In this document: positions 63,292 through 64,000 of the stretch, in pieces
Layout: every line of letters starts with the position of its first letter
Numbering within the stretch: the stretch's first letter is position 1
Assembly (NCBI GenBank): GCA_015956445.1
Contig: WIUZ02000021.1
Coordinates: 1 to 64,000, forward strand
From: Thelephora terrestris
Lineage: Eukaryota; Basidiomycota; Agaricomycetes; Thelephorales; Thelephoraceae
Length of the DNA: 64,000 nucleotides
Direction: 5' to 3'
Made by a program: the position numbers and the translations under genes
Notes under the pieces: model-generated
Told to the model about the DNA's origin: nothing
The model's input: only the letters and a program-made list of their open reading frames with translations
The model's database searches: none

Positions 63292-64000
63292 ATGGCTGGA
63301 GGCAGTCCCAGCTCTCAAGGAAACCGCTACAATCACAATGACGCCGCATTCGTGGAGTACAATACTCGAATTCAGTCGGGCAATCTCCCAACGTTCACCA
63401 CTGCAGCTTCCAAGTTCACCGAGTGGTTGGGCTCAGACAAGGCGTATTACCCTAACGCAAGAGCCCCAGTGCGTCTACGCTCTTGAATCCTCCAGTAAAC
63501 AGCCCTAATCGTCGAATCTCCTTTAGATTGTCTCCATCATCGAGGTATGCCAATGAAACTACGATTTATTCCTTTCCTGACGACACCATCATCGAGTCTG
63601 CACATGCCACCATCTGCCGCGTTCAAGGAGATCCATCTTCCCCTTTCACGCTAGGCAAGACTCTGCCTGGTCTCGATCCCTGGTATCAACCATACTTTTT
63701 GCTCCTCAAACAAGTCGGGGGTCGCTTGAATCATTTCGAGCCAGAACTCAGAGGTGTTATCCATCCGTCTTCGGTCCTCCCCCTTGCTGACGGTCCCTAT
63801 CGATCAGCACGTTTGCAGCTGTTGGTTGAGAATGCAGGGATAAAGATCGTGCAAGTGCCTACCCTTACGGAGAAGTCCAGTACACTAACAGAACGTGAGT
63901 TTTTACCTCGCTCTACAAATCCTTCACGGATCGCTCTTTCTTCCTCGTTGACAACGACTGTGTGACCCATACAGACGTAAAGGAAGACCCCGCCTTCGTC
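63292..64000 (+). CDS. unrecognised protein, 5' part, runs off the right edge
   Basis: The ATG at 63292 gives MAGGSPSSQGNRYNHNDAAF. Suggested exons are 63292-63468, 63527-63544, 63597-63894 and 63975 onward. Introns are GTGCGT..TTTAG, GTATGC..CGAG (with a CTGAC branch-like word) and GTGAGT..ACAG, all phase 0 where checked. The product includes FTEWLGSDKAYYPNARAP, CRVQGDPSSPFTLGK, LDPWYQPYFLLLKQVGG and IHPSSVLPLADGPYRSARLQ. No signal peptide or known domain is evident in this part. Confidence 0.65.

Overview
This window looks like a repeat-rich stretch of a basidiomycete genome, most likely an Agaricomycete (mushroom-forming fungus). The evidence is the spliced genes with short introns (about 45-60 nt, GTRNGT to YAG), a fungal-type IMP dehydrogenase with four short introns, a telomere-linked OrsD/RecQ helicase, zf-4CXXC_R1 and PHD-like proteins of kinds I associate with Agaricomycetes, and a two-copy family of large orphan proteins that resembles expanded mushroom families. 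No bacterial or organellar features are seen.

Layout. 1-2040 is an 80-bp minisatellite that returns at 12.5-13.3 kb. 2-7 kb holds a hypothetical minus-strand gene, a decayed GATA-factor gene and a small Cys/acidic-repeat gene. 7.8-12.35 kb is a zf-4CXXC_R1 (CDCA7-like zinc finger) gene whose coding exon is split by a 1344-bp foldback transposon. A 30-bp telomere-like satellite (13.5-14.07 kb) abuts the 3' end of a long minus-strand OrsD/RecQ telomere-linked helicase gene (14.3-20.5 kb). 21-23.9 kb is a tandem array of about 640-bp units. 24-33.4 kb is almost gene-free: a G-poor low-complexity tract, a 287-bp MITE, two 290-bp repeat arrays, a 215-bp repeat array, a 400-bp foldback and one fragment of a transposon-associated protein. 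33.6-34.8 kb is a PHD-like family gene.

The most interesting part is 35.8-57.1 kb. Two paralogous orphan genes (minus 35835-42243; plus 51888-54562) sit head to head. Their promoters form a large inverted repeat and are nearly identical, while the proteins are strongly diverged. Mobile elements have entered this locus repeatedly. (i) Two complete copies of a 3.3-kb element with TGTCAGG/CCTGACA ends and 5-bp target duplications each carry a spliced minus-strand coiled-coil gene. (ii) A distinct 2.3-kb element with TGTCA/TGACA ends and a 5-bp duplication carries two divergent genes. (iii) A probable fourth unit (54580-57067) has a different cargo gene joined to the same 3' end. (iv) Two more foldback elements share the CACTGGGGGCA tip of the one in the zinc-finger gene and have 3-bp duplications, as in CACTA transposons. 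No transposase, integrase or reverse transcriptase is visible for any of them, so all would be non-autonomous or solo.

57-64 kb returns to ordinary genome: a three-exon type II membrane protein gene, divergent from IMP dehydrogenase across a 205-bp shared promoter, then the 5' part of an unrecognised gene running off the right edge.
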